In this document: in pieces, positions 1 through 8,300 of the stretch
Position numbering within the stretch: position 1 is the first letter of the stretch
Layout of the letters: each line of letters begins with the position of its first letter
From: an uncultured Veillonella sp.
GTDB taxonomy: Bacteria; Bacillota; Negativicutes; Veillonellales; Veillonellaceae
Assembly: GCA_900550455.1 (NCBI GenBank)
Contig: URSE01000033.1
Coordinates: 1 to 12,055 of the forward strand
Length of the DNA stretch: 12,055 nucleotides
Direction of reading: 5' to 3'
Program-made: the position numbers and the translations under genes
Notes under the pieces: generated by a model
Databases searched by the model: none
Told to the model about the DNA's origin: nothing
What the model saw: the letters and a program-made list of their open reading frames with translations, nothing else

Positions 1-137
1 AGTAAATTACAGCGGAATATATAAGAAAGAAGTAGGCCTTATCATTTAAAATAATGAGAATTAATTGCGTCCCACCTGTGACAAATATGTCCATCTGTAT
101 AAATTCATAATTTTCGAAATAAAAGTTCTACATTATG

Positions 138-149
138 TGACAGCCGTCA
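138..149. repeat. Small inverted repeat TGAC-AGCC-GTCA next to the -35
   Basis: TGAC (138-141) and GTCA (146-149) form a perfect 4-bp inverted repeat around AGCC, one base upstream of the ALDH -35 box. The left arm lies inside TGTGACA (136-142), a heptamer that also occurs at 77-83. The position suits a regulator-binding site. The arms are short, so chance is a real alternative. Confidence 0.25.
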
Positions 150-150
150 T

Positions 151-179
151 TTTACATATATCGAAATTTATCTTATAGT
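151..179 (+). promoter_or_regulatory. Sigma-A-type promoter of the aldehyde dehydrogenase gene
   Basis: A -35 element TTTACA (151-156) and a -10 element TATAGT (174-179) are separated by exactly 17 nt. Transcription would start near 186, leaving a leader of about 40 nt that contains the AGGAGG at 212-217. This is the best-spaced promoter in the upstream stretch. An inverted repeat (138-149) abuts the -35 and could be an operator. Confidence 0.6.
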
Positions 180-226
180 TGGATTAGAAAGACATGACTC
201 AATATTATCTTAGGAGGTGAATGATT

Positions 227-1717
227 ATGACTTTCAAATTAACTGTTAAAAATTCTTATGGATTGTTAATAAATAATGAATGGGTGCCTGCATCTGATGG
301 GGTTACCTTTGAAGCCCATAACCCAGCTAATGGGGCACTTGTTGGTACTTGTGCAGAAGCGACTAAGGCTGATGTAGACCGGGCTGTAGAAGTGGCTACA
401 GAAGCTTTTAAAACTTGGAAACACACAGACAAGGTTTACCGGGCTGAACTCTTGTTGAAGATTGCGGATGCCATTGATGCTAATCGTCAAACCTTTGCTG
501 AATTGGAATCTAAGGATAATGGGAAGCCAATTCGCGAAACTTTGGCTGTGGATGTTCCTTATGCAGCGGACCACTTCCGCTACTTTGCTGGCGTTCTTCG
601 GTCCGAAGAAGGGGCTGCGGATATGCTCGATGACAAGACCATGGCCATTATTCTCAATGAACCAATTGGTGTAGTGGGACAAATCGTTCCTTGGAACTTC
701 CCATTCCTCATGGCTGCTTGGAAATTAGCACCAGCCTTGGCTGCCGGCTGTACCGTTGTCATTAAACCATCCTCCCATACATCCTTGTCTCTCTTGGCCC
801 TAGGCGATGTTTTGAAGGAGATTTTGCCAGCTGGTGTAGTTAACATCATCACTGGTAAGGGGTCCTTGTCCGGTCAATGGATGCTCGACCACCCAGGCTT
901 TGCTAAGTTAGCCTTTACCGGTTCTACTGAAGTCGGTCGCGGTGTCTATAAGGCTGCTGCTGAACGCTTGATTCCAGCTACCCTTGAATTGGGTGGGAAA
1001 TCTGCCAATATCATCTTTGATGATGCCAATTGGAAACAAGCTCTCGATGGGGCTATGGTAGGGATTCTCTTCAACCAAGGACAAGTATGTTGTGCTGGTT
1101 CCCGGATCTTCGTACAAGATACCATCTACGATAAATTTGTCGCAGAATTGGCCCGCCTCTTCGATAAGGTAAAGGTAGGGGATCCATTGGATCCAACTAC
1201 ACAATTGGGGGCCTTGGCTTACGAAGGACAAGTTAAAAAAGTTCTTTCCTACGTTGATTTAGCCAAGGAAGAAGGGGCTACTATCCTTACTGGTGGTACA
1301 CGGGTGACTGACAATGGCCTCGATAAGGGCTGTTTCATCCGTCCGACCCTCATTAGTAATGTAAAAAATGACTTCCGCGTAGCTCGGGAAGAAATCTTTG
1401 GCCCTGTAGCAGTTGTTATTAAGTTCCATGACGAAGCTGATGTCATCGCTATGGCTAACGATAGCGACTATGGCTTGGGCGGTGGTGTCTTCACCGAAAA
1501 TATCAAACGGGCTGTTCGCGTAGCACGGGCTGTTGAAACTGGTCGTATGTGGGTAAATACCTATAATACCATCCCCGCAGGGGCTCCATTCGGTGGGGTA
1601 AAACAATCTGGTGTGGGCCGCGAAACCCATAAGGTTATGCTAGAACACTATTCCCAAATAAAATCCATCATCGTCAACTTGGGTGATGAGCCATCTGGCT
1701 TCTACGATGTGGACTAA
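227..1717 (+). CDS. NAD(P)-dependent aldehyde dehydrogenase (AldA-like)
   Basis: This 496-residue cytosolic enzyme of the aldehyde dehydrogenase superfamily oxidises an aldehyde to its carboxylate with NAD(P)+. The substrate cannot be read from sequence. Family landmarks are all present: PWNFPF with oxyanion Asn157, cofactor Lys180 in IKPSSHT, the FTGSTEVG turn (230-237), general-base Glu254 in LELGG, nucleophile Cys288 in the GQVC motif, and EEIFGPV with Glu389. From memory, the KPSS-TSLSLL and LELGGKSANIIFDDAN stretches resemble Staphylococcus AldA. The residue that is usually the NAD ribose-binding Glu (KPxE) is Ser here. I chose the ATG at 227 because it lies 9 nt after AGGAGG (212-217); the in-frame ATG at 221, which would give 498 aa, lies only 3 nt after it. 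The gene has its own promoter and terminator and is monocistronic. Codon use is biased, with Arg as CGN only, suggesting good expression. Confidence 0.93.
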   Translation: MTFKLTVKNSYGLLINNEWVPASDGVTFEAHNPANGALVGTCAEATKADVDRAVEVATEAFKTWKHTDKVYRAELLLKIADAIDANRQTFAELESKDNGKPIRETLAVDVPYAADHFRYFAGVLRSEEGAADMLDDKTMAIILNEPIGVVGQIVPWNFPFLMAAWKLAPALAAGCTVVIKPSSHTSLSLLALGDVLKEILPAGVVNIITGKGSLSGQWMLDHPGFAKLAFTGSTEVGRGVYKAAAERLIPATLELGGKSANIIFDDANWKQALDGAMVGILFNQGQVCCAGSRIFVQDTIYDKFVAELARLFDKVKVGDPLDPTTQLGALAYEGQVKKVLSYVDLAKEEGATILTGGTRVTDNGLDKGCFIRPTLISNVKNDFRVAREEIFGPVAVVIKFHDEADVIAMANDSDYGLGGGVFTENIKRAVRVARAVETGRMWVNTYNTIPAGAPFGGVKQSGVGRETHKVMLEHYSQIKSIIVNLGDEPSGFYDVD

Positions 1718-1746
1718 TAATTGAGTATATAGATCCTTTCTTTAAG

Positions 1747-1780
1747 AGGGTGGCTCCTGTAGGGGCCACCCTTTGTTTAT
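1747..1780 (+). terminator. Rho-independent terminator after the ALDH gene
   Basis: AGGGTGGCTCC (1747-1757) pairs with GGGGCCACCCT (1762-1772). The stem is 11 bp with one T-G wobble and a TGTA tetraloop, followed by TTGTTTAT. It lies 29 nt after the ALDH stop and just upstream of the helicase promoter, so it separates the two units. Confidence 0.85.
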
Positions 1781-1799
1781 GGCTTTCATAGAAAAAATA

Positions 1800-1808
1800 T
1801 GATATACT
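1800..1808 (+). promoter_or_regulatory. Extended -10 promoter of the DEAD-box helicase gene
   Basis: TGATATACT fits an extended -10 (TG-N-TATACT, hexamer 1803-1808). No good -35 lies 16-18 nt upstream; the closest hexamer is the weak TGGCTT at 1780-1785. An extended -10 can compensate for this. The start would be near 1815, giving a leader of about 40 nt. Confidence 0.5.
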
Positions 1809-1816
1809 AATAAAAC

Positions 1817-1833
1817 ATGCATAATTCGTGCAT
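1817..1833. repeat. Inverted repeat at the predicted +1 of the helicase mRNA
   Basis: ATGCA (1817-1821) and TGCAT (1829-1833) flank a 7-nt loop immediately after the predicted transcription start. It could be a 5'-end hairpin in the mRNA or a DNA operator. It ends 4 nt before the AGGAGG at 1838-1843. Confidence 0.35.
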
Positions 1834-1856
1834 ATTTAGGAGGAAAGACATATTTT

Positions 1857-3431
1857 ATGTTAGAAAAATTTGAACAATTAATGATTAGCGAACCTGTTCT
1901 ACGTGCGTTGAATGATATGGGCTTTGAAGAGCCAACGCCAATCCAACAGGAAGCTATCCCAGTTGCCATGAGCGGCAAGGATATGATTGGCCAAGCTCAA
2001 ACAGGTACTGGTAAAACGGCTGCTTTTGGCCTTCCTGTATTGGAACGTGTAGACGGGACTGATGGTCACGTTCAAGTTCTCATCTTGTCTCCAACTCGTG
2101 AGTTAGCTATTCAAGTAGCAGAAGAGCTCAATAAGATGGCGACATATACAGATATTCATGCCTTGCCAATCTATGGCGGTCAGGATATCGGCCGTCAATT
2201 CCGTGCCTTGTGCAAGAATCCACAAATTATCGTAGCTACACCAGGTCGTCTTATGGACCACATGGACCGTGGCTCTATCAGCTTTGACCATGTGAAAACT
2301 GTGGTTCTCGATGAAGCAGATGAAATGCTCAATATGGGCTTTGTAGACGATATTAATAAGATTTTGGCTAACGTTCCTACTGAGCGCCAAATCCTTTTAT
2401 TCTCTGCTACTATGCCAAAGGCCATTCAAATTTTGGCTGAGACTTACCTCACAGAGCCAACTGTGGTGCGCATGAAACCAACTCATGTACAAATGGACTT
2501 GATTGACCAATACTATATTGAAGCACAAGACCGTCAAAAATTTGATATTCTCTGCCGTTTGTTAGATATGCAAACACCAGAACTGGCTATTATCTTCGGC
2601 CGTACTAAACGTCGGGTTGATGAAGTGACAGAAGCCCTCAAAAAACGGGGTTATATGGCAGAAGGTATTCATGGTGATTTGTCTCAACAAAAACGGGATT
2701 CTGTTATCCGCCAATTCCGTGAGCGGACCATCGATATTTTGGTGGCCACTGATGTAGCGGCTCGTGGTCTCGATATTTCTGGCGTATCCCATGTATATAA
2801 CTTCGACTTACCACAAGACCCTGAATCCTACACCCACCGGGTAGGTCGGACGGGCCGTGCTGGTAAGGCTGGGGAAGCGATTACTTTTGTTATTCCTCGT
2901 GAAATTGAACATTTACGGGCTATTGAACGTTTGACCAAGCGAAAAATCCAACGCCGTAATGCGCCTTCCATCTCTGATGTGGTAGAAGGGCGACAACAAG
3001 CAGTTATGGAAGAATTAATGAGTTTGGTGAGCGATGCGGAAGCTATTGCAGCCTTCAAGGCCAATGCACAAGCCTTGTTGATGGATACTGATTCTGTGAC
3101 ACTCTTAGCGGCCGCTCTTAAGATGTTGGCTAAAGAACCTGACCAAACGCCTGTTTCTATTACGGAAGAAAAACCTCTCCGTGTACGCCGTCGCCGTGAT
3201 GGTGGCCGTCGTAGAGATGGAGATCGCCGTCGGCGCTTTGATGGAGATCGTCGTCGCCATGATGGGGAAGGTCGTTCCGACCGTCGCCGCGATGACCGCC
3301 GTCGTGATGACCGCCGTCGTGATGGAGACCGTCGCCGCGATAATCGACGTCGTGACGACCGTCGTCGCGATGATCGTCAGCGTTATGAAGGGGAAGGTCA
3401 ATCCTCCTTCAAACCATATTTCAAAGACTAA
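1857..3431 (+). CDS. deaD: DEAD-box ATP-dependent RNA helicase with Arg/Asp-rich tail
   Basis: This 524-residue cytosolic RNA helicase is of the DeaD/CshA type. The family remodels structured RNA in ribosome assembly, mRNA decay and cold adaptation. Visible motifs in order are: Q motif around PTPIQ (26-30), Walker A AQTGTGKT (47-54), PTRELA (79-84), TPGR (128-131), DEAD (152-155), SAT (183-185), the second RecA domain with IIFGRTKRR (245-253), ATDVAARGLD (297-306) and HRVGRTGR (327-334). A linker and small C-terminal region follow to about 440. Residues 441-510 are then nearly all Arg, Asp and Gly, in RRRDD/RRRDG units, a basic disordered RNA-binding tail. The AGGAGG at 1838-1843 is 13 nt from the ATG, longer than usual, but no better in-frame start exists. 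The gene is monocistronic, with its own promoter and terminator. CshA is an equally good name. Confidence 0.95.
   Translation: MLEKFEQLMISEPVLRALNDMGFEEPTPIQQEAIPVAMSGKDMIGQAQTGTGKTAAFGLPVLERVDGTDGHVQVLILSPTRELAIQVAEELNKMATYTDIHALPIYGGQDIGRQFRALCKNPQIIVATPGRLMDHMDRGSISFDHVKTVVLDEADEMLNMGFVDDINKILANVPTERQILLFSATMPKAIQILAETYLTEPTVVRMKPTHVQMDLIDQYYIEAQDRQKFDILCRLLDMQTPELAIIFGRTKRRVDEVTEALKKRGYMAEGIHGDLSQQKRDSVIRQFRERTIDILVATDVAARGLDISGVSHVYNFDLPQDPESYTHRVGRTGRAGKAGEAITFVIPREIEHLRAIERLTKRKIQRRNAPSISDVVEGRQQAVMEELMSLVSDAEAIAAFKANAQALLMDTDSVTLLAAALKMLAKEPDQTPVSITEEKPLRVRRRRDGGRRRDGDRRRRFDGDRRRHDGEGRSDRRRDDRRRDDRRRDGDRRRDNRRRDDRRRDDRQRYEGEGQSSFKPYFKD
3181..3385 (+). repeat. Degenerate tandem repeats coding for the Arg/Asp tail
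   Basis: The helicase tail is built from short in-frame units such as gaccgccgtcgtgat, a 15-nt unit encoding DRRRD. Synonymous changes between copies (cgt/cgc, gat/gac) show that the peptide pattern is kept while the DNA has drifted. Such a tract can expand or contract between strains. Confidence 0.75.
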
Positions 3432-3440
3432 TTTGAATGG

Positions 3441-3485
3441 AAAAAAGTACTGCCAAGATCTAACTTCTTGGCGGTACTTTTTTCT
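3441..3485 (+). terminator. Rho-independent terminator after the helicase gene
   Basis: GTACTGCCAAGA (3447-3458) pairs with TCTTGGCGGTAC (3466-3477), a 12-bp stem with one T-G wobble and a 7-nt loop. Six A residues precede it and six T residues follow, so it could stop transcription from either strand. Confidence 0.92.
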
Positions 3486-3517
3486 TTCTTTTACTAGAAA
3501 AAAATGATATTATTAAT

Positions 3518-3532
3518 TAATAACTATTATTG
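3518..3532. promoter_or_regulatory. Candidate PerR/Fur-type operator (autoregulation)
   Basis: TAATAACTATTATTG matches the PerR-box consensus TTATAATNATTATAA at 10 of 14 non-central positions by hand alignment. It overlaps the first three bases of the proposed perR -35 (3530-3535). An overlapping perfect AT-rich palindrome, TTATTAATTAATAA, lies at 3510-3523. The AT-rich background raises the chance-match rate. Confidence 0.4.
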
Positions 3533-3558
3533 TTTAAAGTGAACTAGTTGATTATAGA
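3530..3558 (+). promoter_or_regulatory. Promoter of the perR-like gene
   Basis: TTGTTT (3530-3535) and TATAGA (3553-3558) are spaced by 17 nt. The start would be near 3565, just before the AGGAGG at 3573-3578. Each hexamer matches consensus at four of six positions, so this is moderate support. Confidence 0.45.
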
Positions 3559-3583
3559 TGGCAGGAGCCATTAGGAGGATTAT

Positions 3584-4003
3584 ATGGATATTGTAAGTAG
3601 ACTGCGGGAAAAGGGCTATAAGGTGACGCCACAACGCCTGGCAGTTTGGAACGCCATTGATGGGGTTCATACCCATCCGACGGCAGAAATGATTTACCAA
3701 TCTCTTTACCCTGAAAATCCAACTATGTCATTGGCTACGGTCTACAAGACCTTGGAAATTTTTGCTACTATCGGCCTAGTAAAAATTTTGGATGTAGGTG
3801 ATGATGCTAGTCATTATGATTGGGATACTCATGAACATTCCCACATTCGTTGCACCTCCTGTAACCGCATAGACGATTTAGATCATGTTAATATGGGGCC
3901 ATTGACTCAGGCTGTTGAAGAAAACTCTGCCTACCAGGTAACGGGCCAGCAAATCACCTTCCAAGGTATTTGCCCTGACTGCCAAAAGAAGGGATCCCAC
4001 TAG
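3584..4003 (+). CDS. perR: Fur-family peroxide-sensing repressor (PerR-like)
   Basis: This 139-residue cytosolic metal-dependent repressor of the Fur family has an N-terminal winged helix (TPQRLAV, then SLATVYKTLEIF at about 49-60) and a C-terminal dimer and metal domain. All regulatory-metal ligands of Bacillus subtilis PerR are present by alignment: His31 (H37), Asp79 (D85), His85 (H91), His87 (H93) and Asp98 (D104). The structural zinc site is C90-x2-C93 and C130-x2-C133. The Asp at the D85 position and the His at H37 favour PerR over Fur or Zur; in PerR these histidines are oxidised by iron-catalysed peroxide chemistry, which releases DNA. AGGAGG at 3573-3578 is 5 nt from the ATG. The gene stands alone between two terminators, with a PerR-like box at its own promoter. 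Another Fur-family specificity cannot be fully excluded. Confidence 0.87.
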   Translation: MDIVSRLREKGYKVTPQRLAVWNAIDGVHTHPTAEMIYQSLYPENPTMSLATVYKTLEIFATIGLVKILDVGDDASHYDWDTHEHSHIRCTSCNRIDDLDHVNMGPLTQAVEENSAYQVTGQQITFQGICPDCQKKGSH

Positions 4004-4054
4004 GATTTACCATAGGTTTCCTAGCAAGAAAACAAATCCACAAGAGAATATAGT

Positions 4055-4090
4055 AAAATAGTGTATACGAGATGTATGCACTATTTTTTT
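4055..4090 (+). terminator. Rho-independent terminator after perR
   Basis: ATAGTGTATAC (4058-4068) pairs with GTATGCACTAT (4074-4084), an 11-bp stem with one T-G wobble and a GAGAT loop, followed by a T-run to 4090. It isolates perR from sbcD. I see no convincing sigma-A promoter for sbcDC between 4091 and 4150. Confidence 0.88.
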
Positions 4091-4165
4091 ATGACCTTAT
4101 TAGGTATCAGGTTTTACTACTGTGCTTACAGCGGCTGGTTATATGACTGATTATGAGGAGGATTT

Positions 4166-5323
4166 ATGCGTTTACTTCATACTGCTGACTGGCACTTGGG
4201 GCGGATCTTTTATGGTCACCCTTTGACCCAAGACCAGGCCTATGTCCTAGAAGACCAGCTCTTTTCTGTCATTGAGGACCAAGCTATCGATGGACTCGTG
4301 ATCGCTGGGGATATTTTCGACCGCCCTTTGCCTTCCTTAGAGGCTATACAGCTGTGGGATCGGATTCTTACGCGTCTAGCGGCTATGAAAGTCCCTGTCT
4401 TTGTTATTGCGGGCAACCACGATTCAGCGGCACGTTTGGCAGCGGGACGGGCCTTTTATGGAGCAGAAGGTGTTCACATTTGGGGATCGCCGGACCAATG
4501 CTTGGAACCTTATATTTGGGAGAGCCCCAAGGGGGCTCTAGCCATCTGTCCCATGCCTTATGCAGAGGCACGAACAGTCTATGATGCCTTGGGACTCGAG
4601 GAAGAGGCCTATAAGAATGATCTCAATGAAAGTTATCATGCTTGGGCAGACCGCCTTCGCCAAGGCATCCCTGATGGTATGCCTAGCTTAGCTATCTGTC
4701 ATGCTTTTGTGGCTGGTGCTATATCTGCTGGTTCGGAACGGCCCCTATCCGTAGGAGGGACAGATTATGTGCAACCCAGGGCTTTTGCAGGGTTTACCTA
4801 TACAGCTCTAGGCCACATTCATAATGGCCAGCAAGCTGGTCTGGAGTCTATCCGCTACAGTGGGTCACCTCTGAAATATTCCTTTGATGAAACTCACCAT
4901 AAGAAGGCTTTTACCATCGTGGATATAGATGAGAACGGAAACCTGTCCTTGTCCTATATTCCTGTCGAAGCTAAGAGAGACTTGGTGATTTTAGAAGGGG
5001 CCTTAGAAGACCTTCTCAACGACCAGAATCGTAGAGAGAATCATAAGGAAGATTATGTATTAGCTCGATTGACCGATGCCTTGCCACCACAAGATGGGAT
5101 GGCCCGCTTGCGCAAGGCTTACCCTTATGCCTTAGCCCTAGAAATGCTAGATCTAGACCAGGGATCGGAGGAAGAAATCACAATAGGCGCCTACCGACAC
5201 TTAGAGCCGCGCCAACTCTTTGCTCAATTTGCCAAAGCCGTTTGGGATCGCGAGCTAAAGCCTGATGAGAGGGTTTATATGGATAGCTTGTGGACTGATT
5301 TAGAAAAGGAGGAGCGAGCATGA
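4166..5323 (+). CDS. sbcD: Nuclease subunit SbcD (Mre11-like)
   Basis: This 385-residue metallophosphoesterase subunit of the SbcCD complex is an ATP-regulated double-strand exonuclease and hairpin endonuclease. It processes palindromes, stalled forks and blocked ends. The five phosphoesterase motifs are visible: D8-x-H10 in HTADWHLG, GD(48-49)IFDRP, GNHD (83-86), His179 in CHAF, and GHIH (216-219), followed by YSGSPLKYSFDE (231-242). The length is near the 400 aa of the E. coli protein. AGGAGG (4156-4161) lies 4 nt before the ATG. The stop codon overlaps the sbcC start in ATGA, the usual coupling that gives matched subunit synthesis. AGA/AGG, CTA and ATA codons are commoner than in the ALDH or helicase genes, suggesting lower expression. 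Confidence 0.96.
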   Translation: MRLLHTADWHLGRIFYGHPLTQDQAYVLEDQLFSVIEDQAIDGLVIAGDIFDRPLPSLEAIQLWDRILTRLAAMKVPVFVIAGNHDSAARLAAGRAFYGAEGVHIWGSPDQCLEPYIWESPKGALAICPMPYAEARTVYDALGLEEEAYKNDLNESYHAWADRLRQGIPDGMPSLAICHAFVAGAISAGSERPLSVGGTDYVQPRAFAGFTYTALGHIHNGQQAGLESIRYSGSPLKYSFDETHHKKAFTIVDIDENGNLSLSYIPVEAKRDLVILEGALEDLLNDQNRRENHKEDYVLARLTDALPPQDGMARLRKAYPYALALEMLDLDQGSEEEITIGAYRHLEPRQLFAQFAKAVWDRELKPDERVYMDSLWTDLEKEERA

Positions 5324-8300
5324 GACCACTACGTTTAGTGATAGAAGCCTTTGGCCCCTATGCCCATAAGGTGGACTTAGATTTTTCCAAGTTAGGCTCC
5401 CATAAACTCTTTCTCATATCGGGTCCTACTGGGGCTGGCAAGACCACCATCCTAGATGCCATGGTGTATGCCCTTTATGGGGATGCATCCGGTCAATCTC
5501 GCGATGCCTCTTCAGTTAGGTCTGATTTTGCCGACTTGGATCGACCTACGCAAGTATCCTTTACCTTTGCTATAGGAGATAAAACTTATAAGGTAGAACG
5601 CAGCCCCCAACAGGAAGTCAAGAAAAAGCGGGGCCAAGGCACCAAGATACAGGGGGCGGCTGCGGCTATTTACCAAGAAGAGGAAGGGCAGTGGACCAAG
5701 CTAGTATCCGATAGCCGTAAGGTAGGCCCTTTGGTCAATGATATTATTGGTTTTTCGAAAGACCAGTTCCTCCAAGTAGTCCTACTGCCACAAGGAGAAT
5801 TTAGAAAGCTCCTCGTATCTAATTCTAAGGACCGAGAAATCCTCTTACGCAATCTTTTTAAAACACAAATTTACGAACGCCTGCAAACTTCCTTAAAAGA
5901 GGCTTATGATCAAGCTACAGCAGTGGCAGGCAATCTCTTGCAGGAACAGGCTCGTATTCTAGCAGAAGAGGGCGCTTTGACCTTGGCGGATTTGGACCGG
6001 CGACTGCAAGAGCAAGAGGCGGAGAGCCTTAGGCTCAAGGCCCAAGCAAAGGAGGCCCAAGCCCAGCTAGAAGCAGCTCAGGTCCAAGCCCAGGCTTGGG
6101 AGACCTACCAAAAGCTCCTAGCTCAAGAGGCTCAGGCTAGCCAACAGCTGGCTGATTTTGTGGCTCAGCATGAGACCCTTGTAGAAGATCAGCGGGCTCA
6201 AGGGCAAAAGCTGAAGGATTTACGACCGGCTCTGAATGCCTACGAGGCCTTCCAAAAGCAGAGGGACCTGATGAAGTCCTATAAGGAGGCCTGCCAATCC
6301 CTACAAGAGCAAGTAGACCAGGCACAAACCCGCAAGAAAGACCTAGACCAGGAAGGGGCAGCCCTTCAAGAAGGGGAAGCAGCCTTCAACCGGGCTCAAG
6401 CCCGTCTAGCCCTCTTACATGGCCATGCTAGCGACATAAAGGCCTGGGATACAACAATAGAAGCAATCCAAGAAGGGCATGCAAAAGTAAAAGACTTAGA
6501 AGAAAGCCTAGTTAAGGAGTCCGAAGCCTATGACGAACAAGAGAAGGCCCTCAAGGACATCCAAGGAGGCTTGGCCTCCTTGAATACTTGGCTGGACCAA
6601 CATAGGTCTGCTATGGATGACTACCAGGAGGCTAGGGATAGGCTTAGGGCCCTCGAAGAGTTAGAGGTGGACCGACAGGCGCTAGATCAGGCTGCGTCTG
6701 CATTGGCTGAAAAGGTAACTTACTTGCAAGGCTTAGACCAAGAAAGAGAAGGTAAAAAGAAAGACTACCTCCATGTGGTTGCCTTGGTAGACCAGGCCCA
6801 GGCTTACCGTATGGCTCAGAACCTACAGGAAGGGCAGGCCTGTCCTGTGTGCGGGTCCCTGGACCACCCACAACTAGCTCAGGTCCCTCATGATGTGGCA
6901 GATCAGACCCTCCTAGAGACCTATGCGAAGGGCTACCAAGAGGCCTCTTCCAACTATGATGCCCAGCAGGGCCAGGTCCAAGTTTTAGAAGAAAGCTACA
7001 GGAGGGGCCAAGAGGCCTTCCTAGCCAAGGGTAGAGAACTGCTAGGCCTTGATGATGAAGGTTTAAAGGACGGATTGAACCAGGCTTTGAAAGATGGGCA
7101 AACGAACTTACAAGGCGCTAAGTCTACTAAGGAAACCTATGAGGCTAAGAGCCACGACCTATATAGGTTACATGAGAAAGAGGGCCAGATCCGTCAACAG
7201 TTAGACAAGGTAAGACAGGCCAGAGAGGCTTGCACTCAGTTTATAGGAGATATCCGCAGAGACATAGAAGAGAGGCAAGCCTTGATAGAATCTTTGCAGA
7301 AGACCTTGGGCCTCGAATCGGCAGATCAGGCTGTTAAGGAAGAAGAAAGCTTACAGGCCACCGTAAGCACTTATACAGCTAGGAAAAAGGCTTGGCAGGA
7401 GGCGGAATCCGCTAATGGGAAAACCTTGGCAAGCTTACAAGCTAACTTAGGGGCCAAGGAGGAGGCCTATAAGGAGGCGAAAGAGCAAGCCCAAAAAGAA
7501 GAAGAACTCTTCCAAAAGACCTTCCAAGATAAGGGGGTCACCCTGGACCAAGTGTCTTATTGGCAGGACCTGCACTCCCGCTGGGATATGGTGGTCCGCC
7601 AAATAGCTGAATACGACCAAGAACGCCAGGGGCTTATGGCCCTCCAAGAGGCGGCTAGGGAGGCATTGTCTAGCCAAGGACAAGAGCCGGCAGCCCCTGA
7701 CCAAGAGCTAGTCAAGACCTTGAAAATAGCCCATAATGCGAGCCTGCAAGCTCTAGGGGCCCATGAAGCCAATTTAGAAGCTCGCCGTCATAAACGGGAT
7801 ATCCTGGTAAAACTAGAGAGCAAGGCTAAGGAGGATCAAGATAAGGTCCTCTTTATCAAGAGACTATCCGATTTAGCCAATGGAGATGACCCTAGGCTCA
7901 AAGGGGTTAGTTTTGAACGTTATGTGCTAGGGACTATACTCGATGAGGTTATCTTGGCGGCCAATATCCGCTTAGCCCATATGAGTCGTAAGCGCTATAG
8001 CTTAGAACGGGCTGCCTTAGGGCAGGTTTCGGGACGGGGTAAACAAGGCCTTGATATCATGGTCTTTGATGCCTATACGGGCCAGAGTCGGCCTGCAGGA
8101 ACCCTATCTGGTGGTGAATCCTTCCTAGCCTCTATGGCCTTGGCTTTAGGTATGGCTGACATAATCCAGGCCTATGCAGGAGGGATTCACATGGATGCTA
8201 TCTTCATCGATGAAGGGTTTGGCACCCTAGATCCAGACACCTTAGATGTGGCTATGGATACCTTGGTTGACCTCCAAGGGTCAGGCCGGCTTATTGGTAT

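Noticed and set aside
50..67. Fur-box-like AATAATGAGAATTAATT upstream of the aldehyde dehydrogenase
   Set aside because: Poor match to the 7-1-7 Fur/PerR consensus in AT-rich sequence, and far from the proposed promoter.
3105..3507. Long open frames in other frames across the helicase tail, rich in Thr/Ile/Val/Ala/Met
   Set aside because: They are shadows of the Arg/Asp-coding repeat; low-complexity composition keeps other frames open.
4000..4024. Inverted repeat CTAGGA/TCCTAG over the perR stop
   Set aside because: The 6-bp arms have a long interrupted loop and no U-run; the real terminator is at 4055-4090.
4020..4032. 13-mer CCTAGCAAGAAAA shared with 11714-11726
   Set aside because: A single shared 13-mer is expected about once by chance in a window of this length, and the flanks do not match.
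4113..4145. Possible sbcD promoter (TTTACT with TTATAT or TATATG)
   Set aside because: Spacing is about 20 nt or more and the -10 matches poorly; too weak to annotate.
6000..7700. Repetitive Gln/Ala/Glu/Lys-rich stretch in sbcC considered as tandem repeats or a fusion
   Set aside because: It is the expected pair of coiled-coil arms on either side of the zinc hook, with family-normal length.
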